Shown piece after piece: positions 46,810-59,304 of a stretch of 64,000 nt of DNA (positions are counted from its first letter, which is position 1; each line of letters starts with the position of its first letter). The notes under the pieces were generated by a model. The model was not told the DNA's origin and made no database searches. It saw nothing but the letters and a program-made list of their open reading frames with translations. Made by a program: the position numbers and the translations under genes. The DNA comes from Pezizomycotina sp. ARF18 (Eukaryota > Ascomycota). The stretch is taken from assembly GCA_002224055.1 (NCBI GenBank), contig AZLU01000101.1, forward strand, positions 1 to 64,000. The letters are read 5' to 3'.

Positions 46810-47318
46810 TTATTATGTATACCTATTCATAATTAATAACGGCGTCGCAGTATATCATCATGATCTCGTTAATTGATTGAGTTACGTCTTACTAGCTTTG
46901 ATAATATTAATCCACGGGTAGTCAATGAATCTTCCTCGCAATGATCGTGATAAAGGACCCGCGATGAAGGAAGTCGACGTGAAGCTTATCACACAGGTAG
47001 TCAAATGCTTCTCTTAGAGAGAGTCTATGAACGAACCAAATGTTTCTATAGGTACCAGCTATTCAATTAATTATGATAGTATGTATGGATGCGACGAACG
47101 TGTAAAACGAGTGACTATAGTTAACAAAAAATCAAAGCGTAATGGCAGTTTAGAGATGTGTAGATGCAAATGTAAATAACAAAACATGTGGATCCAAAAA
47201 AGGGTGTCAAGAACATCTCATCGTCATTAGTCCACACGATGAAAAATAGTTTCCCAAAAATTAGTCTGAGGGATAAAAAGGGTAATATTATCAAGTTATC
47301 CTCTATAGTGACCCTGCA
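46810..47318. other. Convergent 3' intergenic region, 0.5 kb
   Basis: AT-rich sequence between two convergent secreted-protein genes; no gene is seen. Confidence 0.5.
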
Positions 47319-48957
47319 TCAACCCTTAGATGCGAAGCGTGGCGGCGAGGTCTTTCCATCTCGGATAACGTTCGACGACAGTGTGGGCTTCAGCTGGTCT
47401 AGGTGATCAATGATAGACTTCAAGTTGTCGGCGGTCTGCTTGTCGAGAGCTTCAACGCTCCTGGGGCCATGAGCCGGCTTAGCCTTCGCTTCGAATTCGG
47501 CGCCCTTGGGAGAATTGGGTACGGGCTTGGAGTCCTTTGGAGCTTTGGGGAGATGGTCCTTTGGAGCTTAGGCTCAGAGTGAGGAGAGCACCCTTGGGCT
47601 TGCCACCCTGATTTTCCTTGAATCCCTGGCTTTTATCTTCCTTGAAGCCTTGGCTTTTGTTCTTTTTGAATCTAAGCTCCTCGCGAGTATGAAGCTTCTT
47701 ATCTTCAAACTTGGCCCCCTCGGGCTGAGCGTCTTTAGGGAGCTCATGCTCTGGAGTTGGGAGAGCCCCCTTTGGTAAATTTCCGGCTACCGGAGTCGGA
47801 GCTAACTTAGGCTTGCGGGGCCGTTATCTTCCTTCGGGATACGGCCCTTATCCTCCTTCTGAATTCGAGCTCCGTCGCCCACCTTAGAGACACGTCCCCC
47901 TCGTTTCCTTTAGCGGCAGTTCAGCCCTGGCGTGGATGCCTTTGCCTTCGAACTTAAGGTTCCTAGCCTGGGGTTTGGCGTCCTTGGGGGCTTTCAGTGG
48001 GCGAGAATCGTTAGGAAGTTTCTTAGGCTTCCCAGGAACATGTTTCAGAGATTCAGGGGCACGGCCGTCGTTCTCCCTCGGAACACGGTCTCCCTTGTTC
48101 TCAGGCTCTCCGAAAGGCAACTTGGCCCTAGCATGGATGCCCTTGCCCGCAAACTTAGGATTCTTGGCCTCGGGTTTCGCGTTCTTGGGAGCATTCAATG
48201 GCCGAGAATCCTTCGGGAGCTTCTTAGGCTCCCCAGGAGTGTGCTTCGGCTCGGGGCTAGAGCCTTGTCTTCCTTCTGGATGCGGGCTCCGTTACCTCCT
48301 TCGGGACGCGACCTTCCTTGTCCTCAGGTTCGCCGAAAGGCAACTTTTCCGCTCTAGGTTCCTTGGCCTTTCCCTTGGGCTGGAAGCCTCTTGGGTGCCC
48401 TTGAAGTCCCTCTGCCAGTTCAACGGGACCCTTTGGTCCCTTCTTTGGCCTACGCTGCCCGTCCAATTCCTTGGAGGCAATTCAGCCCTCGGCGCCTTGG
48501 GCTTACCCTTTGCCTCGAAGAAGCTCTTAGGAGCGTCCTTGACGTGCGCCGGCTCCAACGGGAAAGGCTCCTTAGGCAGCTTCTTGGGATGCGGTTCACC
48601 GGCATATTTTGGTAGCTTCTTCGGCTCAGGGGCGACGTCCCGAGGATGAAGCTTGCTGAGTTCGGCTGAGAGTCCCGGGGCGGCGTTGGCAACCTGCTGA
48701 GCGTGTGGGATGAGAGCCCTGGCGGTTTCGGCAGTTTCGCTGCCCTTCTGAGCGAGCGCGTCGGCAGTGTCTTGGAAGAGTTTCGCGACGGCGGCGGTGT
48801 CTTTCTGAGCCGGGGAACCAGCCGGGAGAGCGGCAGCCTGGGCGGCGAGCTAGATTCGATCGGTTCACGTTAGAGACCTGTAAACTAATGAGGGTTGAGA
48901 GGTGGATGCAAAACTTACCCAGACAGTGATGAATTGGAAAGCATTGATGAGCTGCAT
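47319..48957 (-). CDS. Secreted Lys/Pro/Glu-rich repetitive protein
   Basis: Exon 1 is MQLINAFQFITVW (start 48957), then a 69-bp intron (48850-48918). Exon 2 starts LAAQAAALPAGSPAQKD, so signal peptide and cleavage site straddle the intron. A helical Ala-rich segment follows (KGSETAETARALIPHAQQVA). From about 48650 leftwards the protein is very rich in Lys, Pro, Glu and Arg, with imperfect repeats of about 60-70 residues built from KKLPNDSRPLKAPKDAKP, GKGIHARAELP, LPFGEPENKGDRVP and RAPESLKHVPG. The C-terminal end ADNLKSIIDHLDQLKPTLSS looks helical; the stop is at 47319. At least five frame shifts occur. Total length is about 500 residues. No known domain; the repeats suggest a disordered, possibly wall-binding or proteolytically processed protein. 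Confidence 0.6.
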
Positions 48958-50673
48958 TATGAATAATTGTAATGTTTTTGTGCAAAAGAAGAGTTTTTGT
49001 TGAATCACGTGAACGAAAGATTGGACTTCGTGAGCAAAGGATTAACGTTAATTAACTATTACGTATCGTGGCCTGACGATGCTGCAGACGATGGGATCGA
49101 TTGAGATGCTTGACGTTAAACGATTGCGAGAGTAAAAGAAGAGCTGGCAATAAGCAGAAAACTTGATCTTTGAAAGAAAGATTGGAAAAAAGAAAACAGA
49201 AACAATGATATTAGAGAGAAACCGGCAGTCGATGCTGATGATTGTGATGATGCTGATGAATGGAATTGCTCTGAGGGATGATGCCGATGCTTTTATAGAA
49301 ATCTGACAGCCTTAGACGACTTGTACAGACCTTCAAATCCATCGCCGGGCGACAGGGTGGTTACTGGAGCCCTCGAAGGAGCAACTACATTAACGCATTG
49401 TAACTTCGATAAGATCACATCACATCCCTATCAGCGGATAGACCCCCTAGGCCAGGGCATTAACCTTGCTGCCGAAACAGACGACGAAAATCTTAAACTT
49501 GAAGCGATGTACCTACTTTCGGTGCAGGTCCCTGAGCCCGGAAGAGCCAACTCACGGAATATCGCCAGCGAATTCGCTAGGAAACTACTACTCTAATTTC
49601 TAAAATATCCTTCCAAGGTCTATAGGGCTTCAGCGAAGGGATGCTTTGCTTAAGAGGATATCCGATGTGCCTCTGCGCTTATTGTGCGTTCGATGATGGC
49701 TAGCACGCGATCTCTCCTGAACGACGCGTCAGCAAGACGCCGCCAAAGGAAGACCTTTTCTCCTATTACCGGCGTAGCGGCCATTTTGATATTCGAGGCA
49801 AAATTAGGAACTCGAACCTTGATTCAGTCTTATTGACTGTAAAATCCCCTATTCCGACGCAATACACCCGGAATCTGCAAGCTCGAACCTCGTCTCATAC
49901 AATCAACGGTTTTCGTCAGTTCATAAATCTCTCATTACGGGATTAGTAAAATAGCCAGCGGGTAGCCTTGTGCATCCTGTGAAAAGACGAATTCCTCCTG
50001 AGAGGTAGCGTCGCAGTACTGCAGTAGTCATGCCTTAGTTCCTCTTGCTCACTTTTCTCCGATCGTGAATCTGGAGATTTGCAAATCAAGAAAAGCGTCT
50101 ATTTCATGTTGTTCATGAGGTAGTATAAATGTTGGTGATCCTCGAGCTTCATGCTTATCATAGCGTTGATCATGCACTTCGCTTGTTTGGCGAGAGTATT
50201 AAGCTTTGTATCATGAGTTATGGTCTTTTCCCGAATGTTCAGATACTGCAACCTCTTCAAACATTTTAATCAGAACTAAGTTTTTTCGACTCATGGGCAA
50301 GGCATAATACCATTTGACTGTGTGCTGGCATCATCCATATGAGTTCCTGGCCAGTATCCTAAGAATCAGTTTGGCTCCTTTTTACTAGCGTCAAACCAAG
50401 CCTGGAGTGAGTGACTTTTGGGACGATCGATATCACACAAAAGGAACGCACTAGGATCTCGGACAATATCGACAGTGGCTATTTCGGTAGGAGTACAGAG
50501 AACGCGTACTCTTATGCTTCGCCCCAATTGGACACCTTTAGCCTTTATCACGGTTCGTTCCACAGACTCTCCCGCTCTCGAGGCATTGGATTGAGAAAAA
50601 ACCTCCGATGTTTGGAAATGCTTGTTTCCAAAATCACCAATTATAAACACCACCCCCCTTCAGCGGCAGCATC

Positions 50674-51140
50674 ATGAACATGGGGGCTAAGCACCAGTTC
50701 GGCAAGTCAAGGTAAGTAAGTAATATAAGGAAGTGTTTCCACGCGTTCTTTCCTGTACTGGTTCAAGCTCTTTGGGTCTCGGCAGAGCGGGCTCGGCGGC
50801 GGGGCAGCCACGAAAGTCTGCCACCATCCATTTCTGCTTGAAGGTCTAAACTGGCTCCAAGTTCCGACGCGTAATGTTCAGTTATTCTGGGAAGATGCGC
50901 GGAAAGATGGTCAAAACCAGAGAATTGTATTTGAAGAGCATGATGGCCATGGTAGTAAGATGTGATGGTCAAATCATGATGAATTCAGGAGACCGACAGT
51001 TCTGAAGAAAATCTCTCATCCTTTCCCGCTTAGGGGCCAGGCGGGTTATGTTGGCACTGGTGGAGCCGCTGGGAGCTCCTCGCCACATGCTCATCTTGGT
51101 TCTCTCTGGCTAACAAATGAAATCTTGCCTCATCGTGAAC
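50674..51140 (+). pseudogene. Weak coding trace, family unknown
   Basis: A short leader exon could read MNMGAKHQFGKSR followed by a GTAAGT donor at about 50711. Further right one frame reads EGLNWLQVPTRNVQLFWEDA and GQNQRIVFEEHDGHGSK, and later QAGYVGTGGAAGSSSPHAHL, with an intervening stop near 50965. The phrases look protein-like but match nothing I can name. The trace could be an eroded gene or chance. Confidence 0.2.
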
Positions 51141-51879
51141 ATCATGTACGCTCCTAATAGAACAAACCTCAGTCTTACATACGGAGAGAGTTTGACATCT
51201 TAATGCAATGGCAAGTGTTAACTAATTATATATCATCTTACCTATAATGCTACTGCAATACTATAAATATTTATTCGTGTGAAATATTCGTGTAACAATC
51301 TTTTAAAATCTTTAAAGCCTTATCAACGGGGGGAACATATTTGGTATTTGGTGTTACAAGCTTGCTGCACGTTATTCAAGCAAGAATTTTTCCGTTCACA
51401 ATGCATTGTTATCAAACTCTTCTCTCCGTTTTGATTTTGCATCACATAGTCACAACCGAGTTTTGAATATAAGGTTTGCGGAATCCTCAGATCGCGGTTG
51501 GTGTGGAAGATTAAGTGAGTTTGATAGTGAAATTCGAACATCCTATCGTCGTGTGGTGATCCAATCTGATATTGTGCGATGATTTGAGTTCCGAGTTAAG
51601 TTTTATAGCTTTAGAATGATCCTGGAGCGCCTACTCAGGATTACATCTAGAAAATAAAAAGCACCTACGGATTCTCAATAGGAGCTTCGAGGTCCATGGA
51701 CATTCAGCCTGCAATACTAAAGGGACAAGAGAGGGTGTCAACAGATAGGCGTACCGTCAAATTCGCTCCTCACACTAGGTAGTATTGATAGAATCCTCTA
51801 ATTGCGCAAGACCTGGGCCAACAGGAAGCCCAAGGGCCACGTAGATACAAGATCTGAAAGTATCGCGATCTTAGTTCAG

Positions 51880-52280
51880 GGGCAAAGGATATGAACGATC
51901 CCTATATCAAAGCGATTCTCGTATTACTCGTAATCATACTTCTTACTTTCTTTTCTGCTTGCTCCGACTGGGTAATCTCGTTCTCAATCATGTCTAGGCC
52001 TGGTCCGGCATAATGCCCATCGGCCTCCAACCAGGTCTAATAGCTCCCTCTATAATCTCTGTAGTTTATATAATTGACGCCAGGTTGATTATAAATATCT
52101 GTTCGAGAACCTTGCAATGTAGACTAACGTGCATCGCCGCCTGGTTCTCCGTCCCGTACTTTTCATAGTAAAGACTTGTAGCCACAATTGAGGCGTTACG
52201 AGCTATAGGATTATAGCGATTAAGACGGCAGTCTCCCATTAATGCATTCCGCCATTTACACTATCTTTTCAGATCATCCA
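51880..52280 (-). pseudogene. Eroded coding segment, family unknown
   Basis: On the minus strand adjacent frames read WRNALMGDCRLNRYNPIARN, SIVATSLYYEKYGTENQAAM and HVSLHCKVLEQIF, then TWLEADGHYAGPGLDMIENE with further residues before stops. This run is far more protein-like than the surroundings, but it has stops, no clear start and no identified domain. It may be one exon cluster of a host pseudogene. Confidence 0.3.
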
Positions 52281-53719
52281 GGCCTGGAGGGTAACATCAT
52301 TGGCTGAAGGACTGGCGCATACTTCTGCATCGGTTGTCGCCGAGCAAGCAGGTACAACGACATTACCGAGCTCCGGTGGTTGATTCACGGTCCAAAGACA
52401 AACCTTTCTTCTGCCCCGCGGAAATATAACTATCGATCACGAGCGCGCTCGAACCCAAACACATTTCCATCCGGTGACCGACAGTATATATATCGCGTAT
52501 AACGAAAGTTAGAACGCGCCTTGTGTATTCACCGGTATGACAATGTTGCTTTGCATGGTCAGATTGTCCAAGTTTCAGAATCCCCAAATGAACGAGGAAA
52601 AAGGCTCTCTCTGTCCAGGTTGCACTTTCCCTTCGTCTCGGAAAATGTTCAGATACGACGAACGCATGAATTTGCCCATATAACATGACACAAACGACCA
52701 CAAAGCAGAATTACAACATGAAACCTTTGTCGGTAATCTTTGCTCTTATAATGAAGAAATATTGCTAAGAAATTCCGGAAGGACGGCATTACGCCCTTCC
52801 ATGCATGGAATATTGCGAAAGGTCTGTGACAAAACCGCCGCTTATTTTCACCTTATTTATCTAACGGGAAGAAATAGCCGAGGCTTCTGGAAAGCAAACA
52901 AAATTCAAATTCAGATCTAAATTGAAGCGACGAGGGCCTTACGGGGAAAACAATCTTGCTTGCGACAACATTGTGAAGATGTAGAATGTTTTTTTCGGGC
53001 GTTTCCTTTCTCTCGTCGCCGTCAATTGAAACGACCGCGTAAGTTTCTAATAGCGGTCATCGCAGAGGTCGCGAAGCATTGCTAAGGTCCTAAACACTGG
53101 CGATAATATCCCTTGGCCAACGGTCCAGACCCGTTTCCCGGTCAGGGACTATCGTCAAGCCACGCTTCTCACTATCTCCCAGCTCGTCTATGCAAGATCC
53201 ACAAGCCTCGACAAACAATACTAGCCATGTTTAGGCTCCTTGATTCGAAACAAAGACCAATAAATCACGTTTGAAGGTTCTTCGATTGCAAGGCCGCCCT
53301 CTAGATTATACTGGCGGCCTGCGTTCTCTGATTATCAGGGCATTGTCCCTTGTTAATTGAGTTAATATAAAGGCAATTTGCGCGAGTAAGACTGTCTGAT
53401 CTATCTAGAGATCTGCAGTACGCACCCGGTAGATACTTTTATAAAAGAACGGCCAAGACCCCGTACCTGGCCCTTTCGTATTAAAAACTTGCTTTGCTTC
53501 TTTAATGCACTAAATTTTTGATCCTCTTTACAAAGAGAATCCCAGCTGCAGTCCAGTCGCTCTTTTTATATCTTCACTTTCATTCCCACGCTCTTTTCGT
53601 TCCTTTTCTTTACCCCTCTCCGTTCACTATCCAGTGTTTTTGTTTTAACATTCTTTCTTGTGTTTCTAACTACCAGTCACTCCTTAGATATTTATCTCTT
53701 TAATAATTAAACAGTAAAG

Positions 53720-54781
53720 ATGGCCAAGATCACCTTCATCACCGTTTCCGCCGCCTTCATGGTCGCCCTTGCGTCCGCCTTCACGCAGCCGACCACCGGT
53801 CCCGCCGGCAACCCGGTTACGAACCCCTCCGCCCCGACTGAGATCCCGGAGGCCAGGCTTTCGACTTCACGTGGAAACCCACGACCACCGGAAGCGTGAC
53901 CATCGTCCTGTACGCTGGCCCCGCTACGAATCTGCAAGTCATCGGCGCGCTCGCCGAAAAGGTCCCAACAGCGGCAAGTACACTTGGAACGTCCCCGCCA
54001 CCCTGCCCGCGACCACCGGCAACGCGGTTACGGCCTACAGATCATCGACGACGCCACGGGCCAGTTCCAGTGGTCCGCCGCGTTCGGCATCGAGCAGCAA
54101 GGTGGTGGCGGCGGCTCGTACACTAACACTGACTCACCTGTCTACCCGACCGATACTGCCGCCGCCGACACCACCTGCACCGAGACCGGCACGCTGACTT
54201 CGACCATTACCGCCACCGTTACTCTCACTCTCCCGTGCTCCGAAGAGGATACCGTACCCACCGGCGCCGAATACACTGAAACCGGCGAGGTTCCCTCTTA
54301 CTCCACTGAGACCGGCGGCGGTTACTTCCCAAGCTACCCCAGCCAGCCCGTCGTCACGGGCGGCGAGTACACCGCCACCGGCGAAGTTCCATGCCCACTG
54401 AAGTCCCAGAGACCGAAGTCCCGAAACGCCCTGCCCGACTGAAGTCCCCGAGACGGAAGTCCCTGAGGCACCCTGCCCTACCGAAGTCCCCGAAACCGAC
54501 GAGACTCCCTGCCCTACGGAGCCAGCCCCGGTTCCGTCAACACGCTGGGGTACACCACCGTCACCTTGAGACGTCCATCTACCTGTCCCTACTGGCGGTA
54601 GCAACCCCGGCTGCTCTTACACTACGGAAACGGTACTTCCTGCAACGAGAACAGCGGCAACGGTAACGGTACCAACCCCGTCGGGCCCGTTCCTACGTTC
54701 GCCTCTGAAGCGTCTTACAACCGTCCGCTCGCTCTCGCTGTTTCCGTTGTCGCCATTGTCCTTGGATTCGTCGCTCTGTAA
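53720..54781 (+). CDS. Kre9/Knh1-like GPI-anchored cell-surface protein
   Basis: Start MAKITFITVSAAFMVALASA is a signal peptide. The N-terminal domain matches the Kre9/Knh1-like Ser-Thr-rich family (PF10342): FTWKPTTTGSVTIVLYAGPA-like sequence around 53865-53930, KYTWNVPATLPATTGNA and YGLQIIDDATGQFQWSAAFG. A long Thr/Ser/Glu/Pro-rich stalk follows, with repeats of PTEVPETEVPE at about 54390-54520, likely O-glycosylated. The C-terminus is a hydrophobic GPI-attachment signal, RPLALAVSVVAIVLGFVAL, ending at 54781. Frame shifts lie near 53850, 53965, 54025, 54390 and 54560 or so. Expected length is about 350 residues. Role in cell-wall beta-glucan assembly or as an abundant wall protein is inferred from the family. 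Confidence 0.8.
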
Positions 54782-56457
54782 ACGGAACGGTGTTGCATTA
54801 GCATTGGTTTGGTGCATTTCAAAAAAACTTTTGTAACAATTCATATTTATGCTTAGTTAATCTTGCGGTTGGTACTTCAAAATTGGGGTCTATACAAAAA
54901 TCCAAAGCATTAATTATCTTGTTTCATATACTTCTCCTGTTCATAGGCAATTCAATACATGCGTATAATATCATCCTTAAAGGTCATAATTACGAGGTAG
55001 TATCTTAATTAACCTCGTTTCCTTTCGTAAAGGTTTTGAAGTTTCGGTTGAGTCTCGTACTGGGTCGTTCCAGGTTCCCGGGAACATAGTGGTTGATAGA
55101 GGTTAACGATCAAATACCTACACCCGAAGATATCAGAAATAATCGTGGTATAATACTTCCAATCTACATTCTTTCATTCATAATCCATTTTCCTAAGTAC
55201 TTCGGGGTATGCCTCAATATAATTAACTCAGGATAGCTACTTGGTACCAGTAAGGCTTTTCCAAATTACAAACCCTTGGGTCGTTCCTTAAAGACTATAT
55301 TGTAAGCCTATGCTTATCAGGCGGTTGGTAACGTTCATTAATCGTCCAATACTAGTAGTTGCAACGAAAAATCGGCGACTAGTAGCGACAACAGTCTTCA
55401 TGCGAGACTAACGGTTGATACCAAATTACTAATAACCTGCAATGGCCTGCTCGGATTAAAGCTCAGGTTTTCGATTCAGCAAAGTTTCAGCTGCAACTTG
55501 AGAAATTGAGGAGAAGATAGTGAAATATATCCAAGTTCATCTGAAAGGAATTACGCATGAAGGAATATCTTTAGTCTCGAATTGGAAAACATACTCTTCT
55601 TCTTTCGTAAATACAGCTGCAACTCCGCAGGAAACATATGCGAAGAAGGAACTCTTGAATAAATTATCCCAAGTATACCGTTAAGAGGTGATCGTTGTCT
55701 CTGTATTTCTCGTTCACTAGGGCGGTTTTAGCCTTGTAGATATTTCCCTCACAGAGCTGAGAGTTAGCAGCAACCCCGCACAAGATATGTGCTATTCAGC
55801 TCGGAATACGGATCTTTGATAGCGTATTTCCTGGAAACCCACCCTTCTCTCTCCAGCGGAATCCTACAGTAGCAAAGAAACCGGTTATCCTCATTTTAAC
55901 CCCTCAACGGAGACGCGTTCCAAAAGCTGGTACAATAATTTTAGAGTTTGCCCTAGGCATTAGGGGTCTAACTAGTTCAGCTGCTCCAATCAAGCTCGGA
56001 ATTGCTGCATCTCCGCTTCTAGGCGATGAGGAGGCTCAAGCTACTCGCAGCTAGCTTTGGACTTCTTTACAGAAAAGCAGGAAAAAACAATTAATCTAGT
56101 TAAGAAGCAGCTAGCTTTCTGCTGAGACCATCACTCTTCAATGGCACTACTGAAGATGCCTGAAGTTTTTTATTTTGGGCAGATTGAGACAATACAAGTC
56201 CAAATGAGCAGATGCACAGGGTATGGCCAGGCCACCCTCCCCGATGGTGTCCCCAGCTTGCCTGGTTATGCTCCATTCCTTCAGCGGAGCTATATAAGCC
56301 CCTTCGCTTCCAGAGGCCATAAACCTTCCACGACCATTGTCCTCAATTACCTCGCTGCACATCTTTTTGATTCTCCCATCTTCATACTCGTCCAGCACCT
56401 CCTCTTATCAATCTATCATCCCTTTCCTTCATTGCCAATTGAATACCTTCTCCCACA
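54782..56457. other. Gene-poor 1.7 kb
   Basis: No gene recognised. A 12-bp motif (gcagctagcttt) occurs twice near 56048 and 56108. The right end contains the leader of the lectin-like gene with a TATATAA-like element near 56292. Confidence 0.45.
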
Positions 56458-58890
56458 ATGCCCGACCTGCAACCGCCTACACCGACGAGGCCTACTACCC
56501 CTGGGTAGCCCTCAACACCAAATACGCCTCCTTCTTCAAGCCATGTCCACCGGCACGGACATCTACGTCTACTACCAGGACCACTTCCAGAAGCTAAACC
56601 AGCTGAAGTTCAGCTCCGCCAAAGAAAACCACGGTTGGCACACGACTCCCATAAAGATGTCTCCAAACTACAATGCTATACCGGGGACTTCCCTGGCCGT
56701 AGTAAACTGGGGAACAGCGTGAGGCTGTACTACATCAACCAGGACTGGCGCATCGCCGAAGCGTGCAGCGATGATGACGGGGAGACTTGGACCGATGGCC
56801 ACTTGACGGCGAAGAAATGGGGCGCGCATCCGAAAGCGGGCTGAGCGCCGTTAATTGCTTTACGGAGGGCCTAATATTCAGTATGCAAAACCCTACCCTT
56901 ACTACGAAACCATATCACCATTCTCCTGTTATGTGTACAATGCTCATGGTAAAATTCCTGCAGCGTCTTCTACCAAGACGGCTCCCTCGCCCTCCAATCC
57001 GTCAATTCCACCGACGGCTGGGCCGAGAAATCCGGCGTCGTAGTCCCCACCGACCCCGCGCACGACCCTTACGCGCAATGCTCGGATCCTCCCTCGCCTT
57101 CATCAACAACAACACCGCCTCCGACCCGCGCTTCGTAGGCTTCTATCAGACCGAACTCGGCCACATCCAAGAGATCCTCTGGATACCCCCAAATCCACCG
57201 GCGAAGGGATAACAATGCAACGCCTCTCCTTCGACGATACCGACTTCCGCACGCCGATAGCGGCATCGCACCTCGTCCACGACGGGAAGAACACCGTTCA
57301 CCTAGTATACGCCAAGAACGGTAGCGTGTACTGCATTTCATCCGTCGGCGGGAATTGGGGAGCTCCGATGTTAGTGACGGATAAGTACTGCCACCGCGGC
57401 GGGTTGACGGTCTGCACTAGACCTTTAGCGCGGGCGGATAAAGTGTTTCGTTTATTTGACGGCGCCGCGTTGGGTATTCGGAGCTGCTCGTTGGAAGGGG
57501 ATGAGAGTAAGTGGGACGATAAGGGCGGGTTGATTGGACGGGAACGAAGCATGTCGTTAAGACGGCAGGACAGTTAGGACAACCTGCGCCAACCGGTGGG
57601 TTAGGACAGCCAGCGCCGGGAGGTCTTGGTCAACCCGCGCCGACGAAGAAGGAAGTCGAGGCGGTGTACTACGAGAAGATGAGGTCGGGCAGTAAGCTGC
57701 TCAGCTTGATCCTAGACGAGAAAGACCCGAATCCCAGGGAATACGTAAGTAAAATAAAACCTCTCTTCTCCTTCCTTCCCCTGCCAATACATATGCTAAT
57801 GAGGGCCGATTGTTTTTTTTTTTTTTTTTTTCCAAGTGCCTATTCTACCAAGCCTTCGACGACTCCATACAAATGTTAAAGTACGACGAGGGGACCAAAA
57901 AATGGAGGAGAAAGAAGTAGTGCCCAAGGGTGAAGCCCGCGCCGGAACCCCGCTCGCAGCAACGCACGGCGACGGGTACGATAACGTGACGTACATCCAG
58001 CTCTTCTTCGTCAACCAGAAACAGCAGCTGGCGTCTTGGGCGACCGGCTACAACGGAGAGGGCGTGTGGAGGTACAGTAATATTAATGCCTGCGATGTAC
58101 ACCCTAATACGGACCTGTGCGCCGTAAAGGGGGGGAAGTATGGGTATGATTTGTAAGTAGTACAACCCTGAACCCTCCTCCACGACGTCCCCCTTTCTGT
58201 GAGCTATCGTTGCTGAACAACATAAATACTCTGGTTGGTGCTTGCAGCCTATTCTACCAAGACCCAAAAACTTCATCCGCGAAATCGCCCAAATGGGCGA
58301 CTGGTTCGACGAAGACACAAAAATCCCTGCCCTCCCCGGAACATCCATCGCCTTCGCCGACGCAGGCGACGGCGGCGCCCCCTACCGCTACAAAAAGGTA
58401 GGCGTCTACCAAGACGTCGACGGCTCGCTAAAGTGTATTCCAAAAAGAAAGACTCGCAGTACGACTACCACGACTGGACGACCGACGACAACTTCACCAT
58501 CCCCTTATCGGAAACTTCGTTCAAGACGCCGATGTCGCTCGCGGTTACGAGGGGGAAAACGGGTCATATGTTTTGCATTTGTTCCACGTGGACGGCGAGG
58601 GGAACGTGAAAGGGATTGATGGCGACGAAGGAGGCTGGAAGGCGTGGGGGCAGGGCGTGTTTGCCGTGGACTGGAAGATGCCGAAGGGCGGAAGCCTGAG
58701 CGCCGCGCCGCACTTTTGGTATAATAAGGATAATACGCCGGCGAGGGTTTACCTGACGGCACCCTTGAACGCAGTTGCGGAGGCGGTTGGTAGTGCGAAG
58801 GGGGAGGAGTATAAGCCGAGGGCGTACGGGGAGGGACTCGTGCCTATTGGCGGGACACGTTTAAGGTTAAGGTGCGAATGTAGAGTATGA
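56458..58890 (+). CDS. Long fucose-specific-lectin-like beta-propeller protein
   Basis: The protein resembles fungal fucose-specific lectins (AAL/AFL-like, PF07938), six-bladed propellers that bind fucosylated glycans. Blade-like repeats contain an (L/V)FYQD motif: IYVYYQDHFQKLNQLKF, VRLYYINQDWRIAEACSDDD, VFYQDGSLALQSVNSTDGWA, LFYQAFDDS and LFYQDPKNFIREIAQMGDW. An N-terminal half of about 350 residues is joined to a C-terminal half by a repetitive linker (GQLGQPAPTGGLGQPAPGG, 57577-57650). Two introns lie at 57745-57836, with an 18-T tract, and 58153-58247. No signal peptide is evident, as in other AAL-like lectins. The C-terminal half includes FAVDWKMPKGGSLSAAPHFW. Seven or more frame shifts occur. 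A single-propeller lectin is about 310 residues; this one would be about 750, so two propellers are suggested. Confidence 0.7.
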
Positions 58891-58899
58891 GAAGGTGAT

Positions 58900-58901
<2 letters not shown>

Positions 58902-58938
<37 letters not shown>
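58902..58938. repeat. (AGT)n trinucleotide microsatellite
   Basis: About twelve tandem AGT units lie immediately after the lectin-like stop codon, in its 3' UTR. Confidence 0.95.
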
Positions 58939-59088
58939 TCGGTTGCTTTTTTTGGGTTCATGCTGGTTTACTGGTTTACCAAACTCTGGCTTTTCTACGT
59001 ATACGGGGGGCCTGAAGATGCACGTAGTGCCTCCCTTTCCTCCAAAAAGTGTACAAAAGAAATGATAATTTAACACAGAAAAAACAAA

Positions 59089-59172
59089 ACGAAAAAAAAA
59101 AACACAGAGCGACAACTGTGAGGGTACGAAAAAAGAAAGGGACAGCAAAAGAAAAAAAAAAAAAAAAAAAAA
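59089..59172. repeat. A-rich low-complexity tract with a run of about 22 A
   Basis: Homopolymer A tracts lie between convergent genes. On the other strand they are T runs downstream of the membrane-protein stop. A retroposition tail is possible but no element is attached. Confidence 0.85.
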
Positions 59173-59304
59173 ACCGCTACAACAAAGTGAAAAACGAGAG
59201 TACCGGTACACAGCTCCTCTAGTAGCCCAGAAAAACACCCCTCCCAACGGAAACCCAGTCCATAAATCCAACCCTATAACTCCCAGTAACAGTCCCCTTC
59301 CCCG

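Larger units (their letters stand above)
48958..53719. other. Gene-poor 4.8 kb
   Basis: No complete gene is recognised. The left end is the promoter of the Lys/Pro-rich protein. A 91-codon plus frame at 49321-49596 (ending SEFARKLLL) is protein-like but unsupported. Two stretches with stronger protein-like character are listed separately. The right end is a pyrimidine-rich leader of the Kre9-like gene. Confidence 0.4.
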
